Source: Microbacterium sp. MPKO10
GTDB taxonomy: Bacteria; Actinomycetota; Actinomycetes; Actinomycetales; Microbacteriaceae
NCBI RefSeq assembly: GCF_026107415.2
Contig: NZ_JAPCHX010000001.1
Span: 434,001 to 498,000 of the forward strand
DNA length: 64,000 nt
Direction: 5' to 3'
Under the pieces are notes generated by a model. It ran no database searches. It was not told where the DNA came from and saw only the letters and a program-made list of their open reading frames with translations. Below, piece after piece: positions 25,052 to 34,594 of the stretch. The translations under genes were made by a program, and so were the position numbers. Each line of letters opens with the position of its first letter. Position 1 is the stretch's first letter.

Positions 25052-26684
25052 CAGCTCCCCGGCCAGCAACAGGCCAAGCTCTACGCCGACTGCCTGGAAC
25101 GGCAGTTCGGCCGCCGATCCGTCGTCTTCTTCACGAACGGACGCGAACACTGGATGTGGGATGACGCGGCCGGGTAGCCGCCCCGCTAGGTCGCTGGTTT
25201 CTACACACGGGGCGAGCTCGAACTTGCTGTGTCGCGCCGCCGCACGCGCCAAGAACTGAGCACAGCCCCGACCGATGCCTACGGGCTCGACGAGTGGGAT
25301 GCTCTGGAATGGGGCGACGAGGAGCCACCCGTCGAAGTGAGCGCCGACGAGGTCAACCGCCTTCTTTTAATGAGGACACCGTCGACAAGGTGATTTCCAC
25401 GCTCATGAGCGAGGGTCACGCGGTCGCAGGGGGGGCGACAGGCTCGGCGAGACCATCAGCTTCGCCAAGAACCAGCATCACGCAGACTTCATCGCAGACC
25501 GCTTCAACGCTATGTACCCGGAACTCGCCGGTCACTTCGCGCAAGTCATCACCCACGGGTATCCCTACGCCCAAAGCCTCATCGACACGTTCGGGGTGAC
25601 CGAAAAGACTCCGCACATCGCGATTTCTGTCGACATGCTCGACACCGGCATCGATGTTCCTGACGCGGTCAACCTCGTCTTCTTCAAACTCGTGCGCTCC
25701 CGGAGCAAGTTCTGGCAGATGATCAGTCGCGGCACGCGTTTACGCCCGGACCTACACGGACCGGGCGTCGACAAAGCAGACTTTCTCGTCTTCGACTTCT
25801 GCGGAAACCTCGAGTTCTTCAATCAAGATCTTCCGCCACGCAACGATTCCATTGCGAAGCCACTCGCACAGCGACCCTTCGAGTATCGCGTAAGCCTCGT
25901 TCTCGCCATCGACACGCTGCACGCGGATGCGCGGGAAGCACTCGCGAACCTGCGTGGAGACACCGCCCTCATCGGCGTCACAACGATCCCGGTGGTCGCG
26001 GAGCACGCCGAGCATCTCGAGAATCTCGCGAGCGACGAATGGTGGGGTGATGTCACGCTTCCCATGCTCGAGAGCGCGCGTAAACGCATCCGGAGTCTCG
26101 TTCGCTTCATCGACGTGGCAAAGAGACTGCCTGTATACACCGACTTTGAAGACGAGCTGGGCGATGCCGTCGCTATCGAACTCAAGCATGCGGCGACGGG
26201 AACCGACTGGGCACGCTTTCGAGAGAAAGCCGGCGCCTACCTCAGAGCACACGACGATAATCTTGCGCTGCAACGACTGCGCCGCAACAAGCAACTCACG
26301 TCTAACGACCTTGAAGAACTCGAACGGATGCTGCGCGAGAGTGGTTCCGGAGACTCCGCTGATCTGGAACGTGCACGCAGCGGCGGCCTTGGTCTCTTCG
26401 TTCGTCAACTCGTCGGCCTTGATCGCCAAGCCGCGATTGATGCGTTCGCACGTTACCTCCATGAGGGGCTATTCAGCGTTGATCAGGTGAGGTTCGTGAA
26501 GCTGATCATCGACGAACTGACCGCGAGAGGCGTGATCGAGCCGCGTCGGCTCTTTGACCAGGAGCCGTACACGTCGGGGAAGACCAGTGGAATTCTTGCG
26601 TACTTTCCCGAGGATGATGTGGAGATTATCATCGGCACGGTCGCGGAGTTCACGGAGCGCACGAAGCCCTCTGGGGTTGCGTGA
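25052..26684 (+). pseudogene. Decayed type I restriction enzyme R subunit (HsdR)
   Basis: The first piece (from 25052) reads [20 protein letters not shown], then [11 protein letters not shown] and VAGFYTRGELEL, which matches the HsdR N-terminal region, but has in-frame TAG codons at 25175 and 25187. Near 25366 the frame changes to FNEDTVDKVISTLMSEG, so the central helicase motifs are deleted. A run of seven G at 25429-25435 changes frame again to DRLGETISFAKNQHHADFIADRF. From 25512 an open frame of 390 residues holds the helicase C-terminal motifs (SVDMLDTGIDVPDAVNLVFF, QMISRGTRLRPDL) and the EcoEI-type C-terminal domain. No hsdM or hsdS gene is nearby, so the system is dead. Confidence 0.85.
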
Positions 26685-26714
26685 CGTCGTTCGACTGGCT
26701 TGCGTGGTCTTCGA

Positions 26715-28217
26715 TCAGCGCACGCCACGCATGAGGCGAAGCACCCACGGCGAGATCGCCACCACGATCAACCCCAACACGATCGCGATGCCGCCGATGA
26801 TCCCGAAGTACACGCCCTCGGGCAACGACGTATAGAGACCAGCGAGCTCACCAGAGACGGCGGAACCCAGCGCGACGGAGAGGAAGAACAGGGCAACCAT
26901 CTGCGCACGCATCGACCGCGGCGCGAGCTTCGTCGAAACCGACAGCCCAACCGGCGACAACAGCAGCTCGGCAATCGTGAACGTGAAGAGAATGAGAACG
27001 ATGGCCAGAAGCGGTGTCGTGGGCCCTTCTCCTCCGGACCAGATGAGGAAGATCAAGAAGGCGACTCCGACACCGGCAGTGCCCAGCCCGAACTTCACGG
27101 GCGTCACGGGCTGACACTGACCCCACTTAGTCCACAGCGCCGCAAAGGCGCCCGAGAGCAGGATGATGAACACCGGGTTGATCGACTGCACCCAGGTCGG
27201 CGGAATCGACCAGCCGAAGAGCGTCAGATCCAGACGCTGTTCGGCGTAGATCGGAATCACTGTGAACTGCTGCTGATACAGCGACCAGAAGGCACTCGAG
27301 GCGAGGAAGAGCGGAATGAAGGCGAAGACACGGTGACGCTCTGTCGCATCCAGTTTGCGGCTCGTGAGCAGCACCGCGAAATAGGCGATCGCCGCGAACA
27401 CCGTCACCGCGATCACGATTCCGGGCAGATTGTCGGCGCGAATCAGGCCGACGAGGCACAGAACGACGATGACCACGGCGGCCACGGCAGCGACAGATGC
27501 CCAGATGAGCCGCCCCACTCCCGAGAGCGGGTTTGGCACCTCGCGTGCGCTTGCGGGAAGACCACGGCGGCCGATCGAGTACTGAATGAGCCCAAGAACC
27601 ATGCCGACGGCGGCCGCGCCGAAGCCAATGTGAAAGCCGACGCTCGACTGCAGGGCACCGGTCACGATCGGACCGACGAATGAGCCGAGGTTGATTCCAA
27701 GGTAGAACAGTGAGAACCCAGCATCCCGCCGTGTGTCGTCTCGGGAATACAGCGTGCCGACCACGCTTGTGGCGTTGGCCTTGAGGCCGCCGCTTCCGAG
27801 AGCGACGAGGATCAGCCCGACACCCACTCCGATGAACCCCGGCAGAAGCGCGAGCGCGAGGTGGCCGCAGACGATGATGATCGCGCTCGAGAACAGCACG
27901 CGCTCTGAGCCGAAGACACGGTCCGCGAGCCAGGCGCCGAGAACAGTCGACAGATAGACTCCGCCTCCGTACGCGCCGACGATTCCAGCCGCCGCTGCCT
28001 GCGGCATCCCCAGGCCACCGTCGGCGACGGAGAAGTACAGGTAGTAGATGAGGATGCCCTGCATCCCGTAGAACGAGAAGCGCTCCCACATCTCCACACC
28101 GAAAATATGGGCGAGTGCGCGCGGCTGGCCGAAGAATGTGCGCGTGGGCGTCGAGGCGCCGCCGTCCGGGGAATGGTCAGATGAGGGCGTGTCAGTCGGA
28201 GTATCGCCGGAAGCCAT
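26715..28217 (-). CDS. POT/PTR-family proton-coupled oligopeptide transporter
   Basis: The 500-residue product has about 12-14 membrane segments. FGVEMWERFSFYGMQGILIYYL (partial landmark; the E-x-x-E-R-F-x-Y-Y/G block of helix 1), LYLGINLGSFVGP-like FSLFYLGINLGSFVGPIV, and late APRSMRAQMVALFFLSVALG are POT signatures. It imports di- and tripeptides with protons through the cytoplasmic membrane. The N-terminus has a 30-residue acidic/Ser-rich extension. A TAGGCT element 7 nt before the ATG suggests leaderless transcription. Confidence 0.9.
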   Translation of the reverse strand: MASGDTPTDTPSSDHSPDGGASTPTRTFFGQPRALAHIFGVEMWERFSFYGMQGILIYYLYFSVADGGLGMPQAAAAGIVGAYGGGVYLSTVLGAWLADRVFGSERVLFSSAIIIVCGHLALALLPGFIGVGVGLILVALGSGGLKANATSVVGTLYSRDDTRRDAGFSLFYLGINLGSFVGPIVTGALQSSVGFHIGFGAAAVGMVLGLIQYSIGRRGLPASAREVPNPLSGVGRLIWASVAAVAAVVIVVLCLVGLIRADNLPGIVIAVTVFAAIAYFAVLLTSRKLDATERHRVFAFIPLFLASSAFWSLYQQQFTVIPIYAEQRLDLTLFGWSIPPTWVQSINPVFIILLSGAFAALWTKWGQCQPVTPVKFGLGTAGVGVAFLIFLIWSGGEGPTTPLLAIVLILFTFTIAELLLSPVGLSVSTKLAPRSMRAQMVALFFLSVALGSAVSGELAGLYTSLPEGVYFGIIGGIAIVLGLIVVAISPWVLRLMRGVR

Positions 28218-28224
28218 GGCTGCC

Positions 28225-28230
28225 AGCCTA
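28225..28230 (-). promoter_or_regulatory. -10 element TAGGCT for leaderless POT transporter gene
   Basis: TAGGCT on the minus strand is followed by 7 nt and the ATG at 28217. Confidence 0.42.
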
Positions 28231-28298
28231 AGCAGTGAGAATGAATGCGAGGTTCATGGTTGCCGAGTGCGACGTGCTCGGGCATCCAGGACACTCTG

Positions 28299-29033
28299 CT
28301 ACATCGCGTAGAGATCGAAGCGCACGTGGCGCTCCACAGCATCCGCCCCGCCAGTAATCCCGAGCACCTGGCGCCGTGCCTGCTCGAGCACGGGATCATC
28401 GCTGAGCGCAGCGAGGTACTGAGCATGCTCGGCGAGCGACGCGATCGCGGCATCCACTCCCCCGGAGACCTCGACGGCGTGCGTTCCCGACGGGCTGTTC
28501 ACGGCGATCGCCGTCACACCCGACCACGGCTCGAGGCCGTCGTCCGCGAGGTCGCGAAAGATCCACTCGTTCGCGGCGTCGGCTACGGCATCCATGACGG
28601 CGAGGCCGAACGCACGGTGGTCGGCGCTGTTCCAGGCACCCGGAAACCAGGTCTCGTGGAAGTTCATGGTGACGACGAGTTCTGGCCGGTGCCGCCGGAT
28701 GGCCGCGGCAATATCGTGGCGGAGCATGGGTGAATACTCGATCGTGCCGTCGCGGTGCCCGAGAAACTCAAGCTCGCTCACGCCGACATGCGCGATCGCC
28801 CGGCGCTGCTCGCCCTCGCGGACGCGCGCAGATTCTTCGGGCAGCATCCCCGCGATGCCGGCTTCGCCGCGCGTGCCGAGGACGTAGCGCACGTCCTTTC
28901 CCGCGGCCGTCCACGTGGCAACGGCGGCGCCCACCCCGTATTCGGGATCATCGGGGTGCGCCATGATCACGAGTGCGCGCTGCCAGTCGTCGGGCAGGGG
29001 CGTGAGGCCGGATGCTGTCAGAGCGGCGTTCAT
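28299..29033 (-). CDS. PIG-L family deacetylase
   Basis: The 244-residue product has the zinc motif [29 protein letters not shown] and the late [18 protein letters not shown] segment that supplies the other ligand. PIG-L/LmbE enzymes remove acetyl from N-acetylglucosamine-like groups, as in mycothiol synthesis (MshB, Mca) or antibiotic tailoring. It is not obviously MshB. The start at ATG 29033 overlaps by 4 nt the stop of a small membrane-protein frame, indicating translational coupling. Confidence 0.85.
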   Translation of the reverse strand: MNAALTASGLTPLPDDWQRALVIMAHPDDPEYGVGAAVATWTAAGKDVRYVLGTRGEAGIAGMLPEESARVREGEQRRAIAHVGVSELEFLGHRDGTIEYSPMLRHDIAAAIRRHRPELVVTMNFHETWFPGAWNSADHRAFGLAVMDAVADAANEWIFRDLADDGLEPWSGVTAIAVNSPSGTHAVEVSGGVDAAIASLAEHAQYLAALSDDPVLEQARRQVLGITGGADAVERHVRFDLYAM

Positions 29034-29173
29034 GTCGCCCCGTGTGTCGGGGCATCCCCGCCGCACGAGTCCGACCCCGAGGTGCGAGCCCCGGAACGGC
29101 GGATCGCGGGAATGAAGGCGATCCAAGCGATCGACGCGATAGCGCCGCCCATGATCATCGATGCAGCATCCAT
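29030..29173 (-). CDS. Small single-pass membrane protein
   Basis: A frame of 47 residues starts at ATG 29173 and contains one hydrophobic segment, [20 protein letters not shown], followed by a basic and Ser/Gly-rich cytoplasmic tail. Its TGA overlaps the PIG-L start (ATGA), which argues that it is translated. No function is recognised. Confidence 0.45.
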   Translation of the reverse strand: MDAASMIMGGAIASIAWIAFIPAIRRSGARTSGSDSCGGDAPTHGAT

Positions 29174-29279
29174 GTCTTCACGGTATGACTCCGATCGGAT
29201 GCTGTCGAGAGCGGGACCCATGCGCTTCAGCGACGGCCGTGAAATGCACGATGCCGGCAGGGTAGCGCATACTGGTGCC

Positions 29280-30158
29280 GTGCCCGAGTTGCCCGAAGTT
29301 CACGCGCTCGTCGGCGATCTGAAGCGCAGGGTCGGCGGGCACACGATCGAGCGATTCGACGTATCCGCAATTTCGGCTCTGAAGACCGTCAGCATCCCCC
29401 CATCAGCACTTCACGGTGAAACGGTGGACGCTGTCTCACGGCACGGGAAGTTCCTCGACCTGAGAATGGGGTCGACCCACGTGATCATCCATCTCGCACG
29501 CGCCGGGTGGATCAAGTGGCGCGCGTCCGCCCCCAAGGCGTCCACGCGGCCTGGCAAGGGGCCCCTCGCCGCACGACTCGTTCTCGCAGGAGGCGAGAGA
29601 GCACCGGCTGGATCAGGGCTCGACATCACCGAGGCGGGGACGAAGAAGAGCCTCGCAATCTCGCTCGTCTCGCAGCCGAATGAGGTTCCCGGCATCGCCC
29701 GCCTCGGCCCCGATCCGCTTGATGGTGCATTCACCCTCGAGAGGTTCCAGACGATCCTCACGGAGGCTGGCCGGTCGCGCATCAAGGGCGTGCTGCGGAA
29801 CCAGTCGCTCATCGCAGGGATCGGGAACGCCTATTCCGACGAAATTCTCCACGCCGCACGAATGTCGCCGTTCAAGCCGGCGGACATGGGCACCGATGAT
29901 GCAGCGCAGCTCTATGCTGCACTGCGGACGACCCTCGACGACGCCGTGGCCCGCGCCGTCGGCCTCGCGGCCGCGGATCTCAAACGCGAGAAGAAGGCAC
30001 ACCTGCGCGTTCACGGTCGCTTCGGCGAGCCCTGCCCCGTCTGCGGTGACACCATCCGGCAGGTGATCTTCACCGACTCGACTTTTCAGTACTGCCCGAC
30101 GTGTCAGACCGGAGGCAAAGTGCTCGCCGATCGGGTGCTGTCACGACTCCTGAAATGA
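29280..30158 (+). CDS. Fpg/Nei-family DNA glycosylase (AP lyase)
   Basis: The GTG at 29280 gives a protein beginning (M)PELPEVHAL, with the catalytic Pro2 and Glu3 required by the family, so this start is nearly certain although the frame is open much further upstream. The 292-residue product also has the H2TH region (GVLRNQSLIAGIGNAYSDEIL) and a C-terminal zinc beta-hairpin (CPVCGDTIRQVIF, YCPTCQTGG). It removes oxidised bases and cleaves the strand. CATACT ends 6 nt before the GTG, consistent with leaderless transcription. Confidence 0.9.
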   Translation: MPELPEVHALVGDLKRRVGGHTIERFDVSAISALKTVSIPPSALHGETVDAVSRHGKFLDLRMGSTHVIIHLARAGWIKWRASAPKASTRPGKGPLAARLVLAGGERAPAGSGLDITEAGTKKSLAISLVSQPNEVPGIARLGPDPLDGAFTLERFQTILTEAGRSRIKGVLRNQSLIAGIGNAYSDEILHAARMSPFKPADMGTDDAAQLYAALRTTLDDAVARAVGLAAADLKREKKAHLRVHGRFGEPCPVCGDTIRQVIFTDSTFQYCPTCQTGGKVLADRVLSRLLK

Positions 30159-30165
30159 CGCCACG

Positions 30166-30795
30166 TCAGAGGTCACGACCGTTCGCAGGCCGGGAGAGAA
30201 GACTTTCGAGGTCGTGTTCCGGATTCCCGAGGCCGACGAGTAGCGTCTTCATGACGCGGTACGCGCTCTGAGACGCCGACTCGCTGGCGCGCCGGCGCGC
30301 GGACGCCTCGTGGATCAGGGCGAGATAGATGCCTCGGGCCCACTCCGCATCGACGTCGGGCTGCAAAAGCCCGGCATCGCGCGATCGCCGTAAGAGCAGG
30401 TCAAGATCGGCGATCGCAGACGGGTCGATGCCGCGGGCGCCCGTGCTGTCGAAATCCACGAGCTGCCACGAGGCTCTCCAATCGACCTTGAGCTCGAGGG
30501 TCACCACCGTCAGCTGGTACAGAGCGACGAGCGGCGGGGCTGTCGCGACCTCCGCTTTGTCGAGCGCCTCGCGAAGCCGACGGTTGACCGTGGCGACAAG
30601 GGCATCGTGCAGGTCGTCGCGCGACACGAAACGTCGGTGCACTGTGGTTCGCGCGACACCGGCGGCACGCGCCACGTCTTCCAGGCTCGCGCGCGGATCA
30701 GCAACGAAGACCTTCTCAGCAGCTTCGAGAATGCGCGCGATGGAGTGCTGTGCATCGGCACGAAGTGGACGCTCGGGTTCGAAAGAGGACTGCAT
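30166..30795 (-). CDS. TetR-family regulator
   Basis: The 209-residue product has an N-terminal TetR HTH: HSIARILEAAEKVFVADP, SLEDVARAAGVARTTVHRRF. The ligand domain (residues 75-200) is not distinctive. It is divergent from an SDR gene, and the 104-bp spacer holds a 9-bp inverted repeat, so it probably represses that SDR. Confidence 0.87.
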   Translation of the reverse strand: MQSSFEPERPLRADAQHSIARILEAAEKVFVADPRASLEDVARAAGVARTTVHRRFVSRDDLHDALVATVNRRLREALDKAEVATAPPLVALYQLTVVTLELKVDWRASWQLVDFDSTGARGIDPSAIADLDLLLRRSRDAGLLQPDVDAEWARGIYLALIHEASARRRASESASQSAYRVMKTLLVGLGNPEHDLESLLSRPANGRDL

Positions 30796-30823
30796 TACTC
30801 CATACTACGATGCAGCTCTTGAC

Positions 30824-30851
30824 TTAACTGCATCAATTATGTTGCAGTTAA
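30824..30851. promoter_or_regulatory. TetR operator candidate TTAACTGCA-N10-TGCAGTTAA
   Basis: Two perfect 9-bp arms separated by 10 bp (arm centres 19 bp apart) lie in the AT-rich spacer between the TetR and SDR genes. A TTGACT hexamer overlaps the left arm. Confidence 0.55.
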
Positions 30852-30899
30852 TTACTGGCGACCTGCCAGCCGACCAACGCGACAGAAAGAAGACACACG

Positions 30900-31682
30900 A
30901 TGGACATGCAGCTCGCAGGCAAGACTGCTCTCGTGACAGGTGCAAGCAAGGGAATGGGACTGGAGATCGTTCGGGTCTTGCGCGAAGAAGGCGTCGCCGT
31001 TGCCGCGGCATCCCGCGCCGTGACAGCCGAACTCGCCGAAACCGGTGTTATCACCCTCACCGGAGACCTGTCCGACTCCGAAGCCCCGGCGCGCATCGTG
31101 GCAGAAGCGGTCACTGCCCTCGGCGGCCTCGACATTCTGGTCAACAACGTCGGCGGCGGCGCAGCAGCGCCCGGAGCGGGTTTTCTCGATTTCGACGATG
31201 CCGCGTGGTCGTCGACGTTCGACCTCAACCTCTACGCGGCGGTCCGCACGACACGCGCGGCACTGCCCGAACTGCTGACCTCTCGCGGAAGCGTCGTGAC
31301 GATCTCGTCCGACAGCGCCCGTCGCCCTCAGTCAGCGCCGCTGCCGTACGGCGCGGCCAAAGCAGCCCTCAACGCCGTAATGAAAGGACTCTCAGCCGAG
31401 TACGGTCCTCAGGGCGTGCGCATCAACACGATCACCCCGTCATCGACGCTGACCGCATTGTGGACAGGCGAGCAGAGCTTTGGTGCGGGGTTGGCCACAG
31501 CAATGAACATCAGCAACGAGGAGCTGCTCGCCACGCTTCCGGCGCAGATGGGCATGATCACCGGCCGCTTCATCGAACCCCGAGAAATTGCGACTGCCGT
31601 CGCCTATCTCGCCTCGCCGCTTGCCGATAGCGTTCACGGCGCGAACTGGATTATCGACGCGGGGGTTTCGGAGACCGTCTGA
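30900..31682 (+). CDS. SDR-family oxidoreductase
   Basis: The 260-residue protein has the cofactor motif TGASKGMG, NNVGGGAAAPG, a Ser in TISSDSARRP, YGAAK (Tyr/Lys) and a C-terminal ANWIIDAGVSETV. It is a classical SDR of unknown substrate. The divergent TetR gene and shared operator suggest induction by its substrate. It has no partner gene downstream; the HIBCH-like gene is convergent. Confidence 0.85.
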   Translation: MDMQLAGKTALVTGASKGMGLEIVRVLREEGVAVAAASRAVTAELAETGVITLTGDLSDSEAPARIVAEAVTALGGLDILVNNVGGGAAAPGAGFLDFDDAAWSSTFDLNLYAAVRTTRAALPELLTSRGSVVTISSDSARRPQSAPLPYGAAKAALNAVMKGLSAEYGPQGVRINTITPSSTLTALWTGEQSFGAGLATAMNISNEELLATLPAQMGMITGRFIEPREIATAVAYLASPLADSVHGANWIIDAGVSETV

Positions 31683-31714
31683 CAGACTCCGGGTACCCCG
31701 CAGCACGGTGAATG

Positions 31715-32731
31715 CTACGCGATGACCTGCGCGATTTCGGTCGCGTCGACATCGGCGAGCGCGGCCGGATTCCACCGCGGGGCGTTGTCTTTGTCAACGA
31801 CACGCGCACGGATGCCCTCGACGAGGTCCGGGCGGTCGAGCAGCCACGACGATGTGCGGTACTCCTGATCGAGCACGTCGCCCAAGTGGTCGCGCTGTCG
31901 CGACCGCCGCACGCCAAGAAGCGTCGCCACGAGACTCGTCGGGCACAGCTCGGCGAGTTCCGCGGATGCTGCGCGCGCAGCATCCGCCCCCTGGGCCTCG
32001 AGCCGATCGATGATCTCGGGCACCGACTCGGCGCTGTAGCAGCCATCGATCCAGTCACGGTCGGAGGCGAGCGGCGCCGGGCCGGGATCGACCTCGAACC
32101 GCGCCACTGTCTCACGCGGATCTTCACCCTCCAGAAGAGCATCGCGCAGCTCGGCCAGACGGTCGCTCGGCACGACGTGGTCCGCGAAGCCGCACCACAC
32201 AGCATCCGCGCCCGTCATCGTCGCCGCGTTGAGACCGAGGTAAGTGCCGACCTCGCCTGGCGCACGCGACAGAAACCATGTTCCGCCGATGTCCGGTGCC
32301 AGGCCGATGCGCGTTTCGGGCATCGCGACCTTCGAACGCTCGGTCACGATGCGGATGCTGCCGTGCGAGGCCACGCCGACACCACCGCCCATCGTGACGC
32401 CGTCCATGAGGGCGATGTAGGGCTTCGGGTAGTTCGCGATGACCGCGCAGAGTGTGTATTCGTCGCGCCAGAAGTCTCGCGTGTCGTTGGGGCGATCGGC
32501 GAGCACGTTCTCGCGGAGCCCGCGGATGTCGCCGCCCGCGCACAGGCCCCGGTCGCCCGCCCCGTCGATCATCACGACGTGCACCCGCGGATCGGTGCGC
32601 CAGTGGCCGAGGGCGTCGCGAATCCCCGTGATCATGCGGTGGGTGACCGCGTTGATCGCCCGAGGTCGATTGAGTGTGAGATGCCCGACCCCGTTTGTGA
32701 CGCGGGCCAGCAGCTGCGGTTCGTCGCTCAT
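31715..32731 (-). CDS. 3-hydroxyisobutyryl-CoA hydrolase-like protein (crotonase superfamily)
   Basis: The 338-residue product is longer than simple enoyl-CoA hydratases and has LTLNRPRAINAVTHRMI, the oxyanion segment AGDRGLCAGGDIRGL, DGVTMGGGVGVASHG, and ETRIGLAPDIGGTWFLSR. This combination and the C-terminal helical extension identify the HIBCH branch, which hydrolyses 3-hydroxyisobutyryl-CoA in valine breakdown. It starts at ATG 32731, 6 nt after a TAGCGT element. It is 200 bp downstream of a three-gene acyl-CoA set on the same strand. Confidence 0.87.
   Translation of the reverse strand: MSDEPQLLARVTNGVGHLTLNRPRAINAVTHRMITGIRDALGHWRTDPRVHVVMIDGAGDRGLCAGGDIRGLRENVLADRPNDTRDFWRDEYTLCAVIANYPKPYIALMDGVTMGGGVGVASHGSIRIVTERSKVAMPETRIGLAPDIGGTWFLSRAPGEVGTYLGLNAATMTGADAVWCGFADHVVPSDRLAELRDALLEGEDPRETVARFEVDPGPAPLASDRDWIDGCYSAESVPEIIDRLEAQGADAARAASAELAELCPTSLVATLLGVRRSRQRDHLGDVLDQEYRTSSWLLDRPDLVEGIRARVVDKDNAPRWNPAALADVDATEIAQVIA
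31963..31986. repeat. 24-bp perfect palindrome made of two inverted signature octamers
   Basis: CGGATGCT (31963-31970) and AGCATCCG (31979-31986) flank GCGCGCGC, giving a perfect palindrome inside the HIBCH-like gene. The same octamers form another inverted pair at 38607-38640 with 12-bp arms and a 10-bp spacer. Confidence 0.7.
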
Positions 32732-32737
32732 GGTTCC

Positions 32738-32743
32738 ACGCTA
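32738..32743 (-). promoter_or_regulatory. -10 element TAGCGT for leaderless HIBCH-like gene
   Basis: TAGCGT on the minus strand is followed by 6 nt and the ATG at 32731. Confidence 0.42.
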
Positions 32744-32930
32744 CTCGGGCTGCGACGCCAACGGCGTATGTGCTCGGCTGCCCGAATTCAGGTGTCGATT
32801 CTGGCGATTATTCGGCAGTTGAAGCGCCAACTGTGACATCTGAACGCGGTATACCCGATACGGAACGCGTCACACACAATGCTCCGAGTCAGCAGCCCGG
32901 CGAAATTAACGGGGTTGTGACAAGCCAGCG

Positions 32931-33758
32931 TCAGAGGAAGATGTCGGGGAACAGCTCCGACTCGTCGACCCCCGGCGAATACCGCGCCAGATCGGTGACG
33001 CCGGCCTCCGCAAGCACGTCCTCGACGATCAGCGACTGCGCCGTGTACTCGCGCGCGGGCTTGATGAGCACCTCGTGCGCAGCATCCGCGTAGATTTCGG
33101 GCGTCCGACTGCGCTCAAGCATCGCGTCGCCGCCGAGGATGTTCCCGACCGCTGCCGTCTTGATAGTGGTGCGCGGCCAGAGCGTGTTGGCGGCGATGCC
33201 GTCGCGCGCGAACTCGGCGGCCATGCCCAGCGTCGCCATGCTCATGCCGTACTTCGCCAGGGTGTACCCGGTGTGAGCGCCGAGCCACTTCGGGTCGAGG
33301 TTGATGGGCGGGCTGAGCGACAGGATGTGCGGGTTTGACGCATCACGCAGGTGCGGGATCGCCGCGCGCGACAGCATGAAGGTGCCGCGCACGTTGACGT
33401 CCTGCATGAGGTCGTAGCGCTTGGGCTCGAGGTCGAGCGTGCGCGAGAGGTTGAGCACGCTCGCGTTGTTGACGACGATGTCGATCCCGCCGAACTCCCC
33501 GACGGTCTCGGTGACAGCGCGCACCACGTCGTCGTCGCTGCGCACGTCGCCCACGATCGCGATCGCGCGCCCACCGACATCCCGAATCTGCTCGGCTGCG
33601 GTGTGCACCGTCCCCTCCAGCTTGGGATGCGGCGTGTCTGTCTTCGCCAGAATCGCAACGTTGGCGCCGTCGCGGGCGGCGCGCAGGGCGATCGCAAGGC
33701 CGATGCCGCGGCTGCCGCCGGACATCAGGATGGTCTTTCCGGCAAGGGTGTCAGTCAT
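32931..33758 (-). CDS. SDR oxidoreductase, HSDL2-like
   Basis: The 275-residue product has MSGGSRGIGLAIAL, the AKTDTPHPKLEGTVHTAAEQI segment (landmark; typical of HSDL2), NNASVLNLSRTLDL and ILSLSPPINLDPKW with an unusual SLSPP instead of SSS at the active site, then YTLAKYGMS. HSDL2-type enzymes occur with fatty-acid or cholesterol catabolism genes. It overlaps the crotonase gene by 4 nt and is last in the three-gene run 35353-32931. Confidence 0.87.
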   Translation of the reverse strand: MTDTLAGKTILMSGGSRGIGLAIALRAARDGANVAILAKTDTPHPKLEGTVHTAAEQIRDVGGRAIAIVGDVRSDDDVVRAVTETVGEFGGIDIVVNNASVLNLSRTLDLEPKRYDLMQDVNVRGTFMLSRAAIPHLRDASNPHILSLSPPINLDPKWLGAHTGYTLAKYGMSMATLGMAAEFARDGIAANTLWPRTTIKTAAVGNILGGDAMLERSRTPEIYADAAHEVLIKPAREYTAQSLIVEDVLAEAGVTDLARYSPGVDESELFPDIFL

Positions 33759-34585
33759 TGTGCCTCCTGGGCAGCGGTGTTCTCGGGGTTTTCGGGGGTG
33801 GATGCTGTCGCCCGACGCGACGATCGCGCGGCAAACGCGGCAATGCGCGCAGCGGCCTCCGGCGTCTCGAACGCCGCGCCGATTGTGCGCGCCTCGTCAT
33901 CGAGGGCGTCTTGGTAGCTGCGCGGCGCGACGGTGCCGGCCCGGATGAGTCGCTTCGCCTGGCCGAACGCTGCTGCGGCACCCTCGACCCACGATGCTGC
34001 GATCTCTCGGGCGTGCGTGCTGAGCGCAGCATCCGTTGTGACCTCATTGACGAGCCCCCAACCGAGCGCGTCCTGCGCACTCAGTCGGCGCGACGTGAGC
34101 GTCAGCTCGAGCGCACGGCGCGCACCGATCGCCTCGGGGAGCAGAGTGCTGACGCCGCAGTCGGGGGTTAAGCCGATGTCGGCGTACTTTGAGGTGAAGG
34201 TCGCGGCCTCGCCTGCGACGATGTAGTCGGCGGTGAGCATGAAGCCCAGGCCGCCACCGGCGACAGCACCCTGCACGGCGGCGACGATCGGCTTCGGCAT
34301 CGTCGAGAATGTGGCGTGGCCTGTGTGAATCACGTCGGCGAGCCCTGCGATCGTGCTGCCGCCCTCAGCGAAGCCCGCCATCGCGGCAACGTCGCCACCG
34401 GCGCAGAACGCGGGCCCCGCGGCGTCAAGCAGCACAGCGGCGATGTCGTCACGCTCGGCGATCTCGGCAGCCAGGTCGCGCCAGCGGTAAGCCGCCTCAT
34501 CGTTGATCGCGTTGAGTCGCGTCGGCCGGTTGAGGGTGACGTGGGCGATGCCGCCGTCGACCTCGAACAGGATGCTGTCAGACAT
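33755..34585 (-). CDS. Enoyl-CoA hydratase/isomerase
   Basis: The 276-residue product has ITLNRPxxLNAI-like VTLNRPTRLNAINDEA, AGPAFCAGGDVAAM (oxyanion hole), QGAVAGGGLGFMLTADYI and FTSKYADIGLTPDCGVSTLL. It is a crotonase-fold hydratase or isomerase of beta-oxidation. It follows the SDR gene at 34595 by 9 bp and overlaps the next gene by 4 nt. Confidence 0.9.
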   Translation of the reverse strand: MSDSILFEVDGGIAHVTLNRPTRLNAINDEAAYRWRDLAAEIAERDDIAAVLLDAAGPAFCAGGDVAAMAGFAEGGSTIAGLADVIHTGHATFSTMPKPIVAAVQGAVAGGGLGFMLTADYIVAGEAATFTSKYADIGLTPDCGVSTLLPEAIGARRALELTLTSRRLSAQDALGWGLVNEVTTDAALSTHAREIAASWVEGAAAAFGQAKRLIRAGTVAPRSYQDALDDEARTIGAAFETPEAAARIAAFAARSSRRATASTPENPENTAAQEAQ

Positions 34586-34594
34586 CGTTCTCCT

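Noticed and set aside
26700-27683. 327-codon ORF antisense to the peptide transporter
   Set aside because: A charged Asp/Arg/His/Glu sequence typical of the complement of membrane-protein codons; the POT frame is unambiguous.
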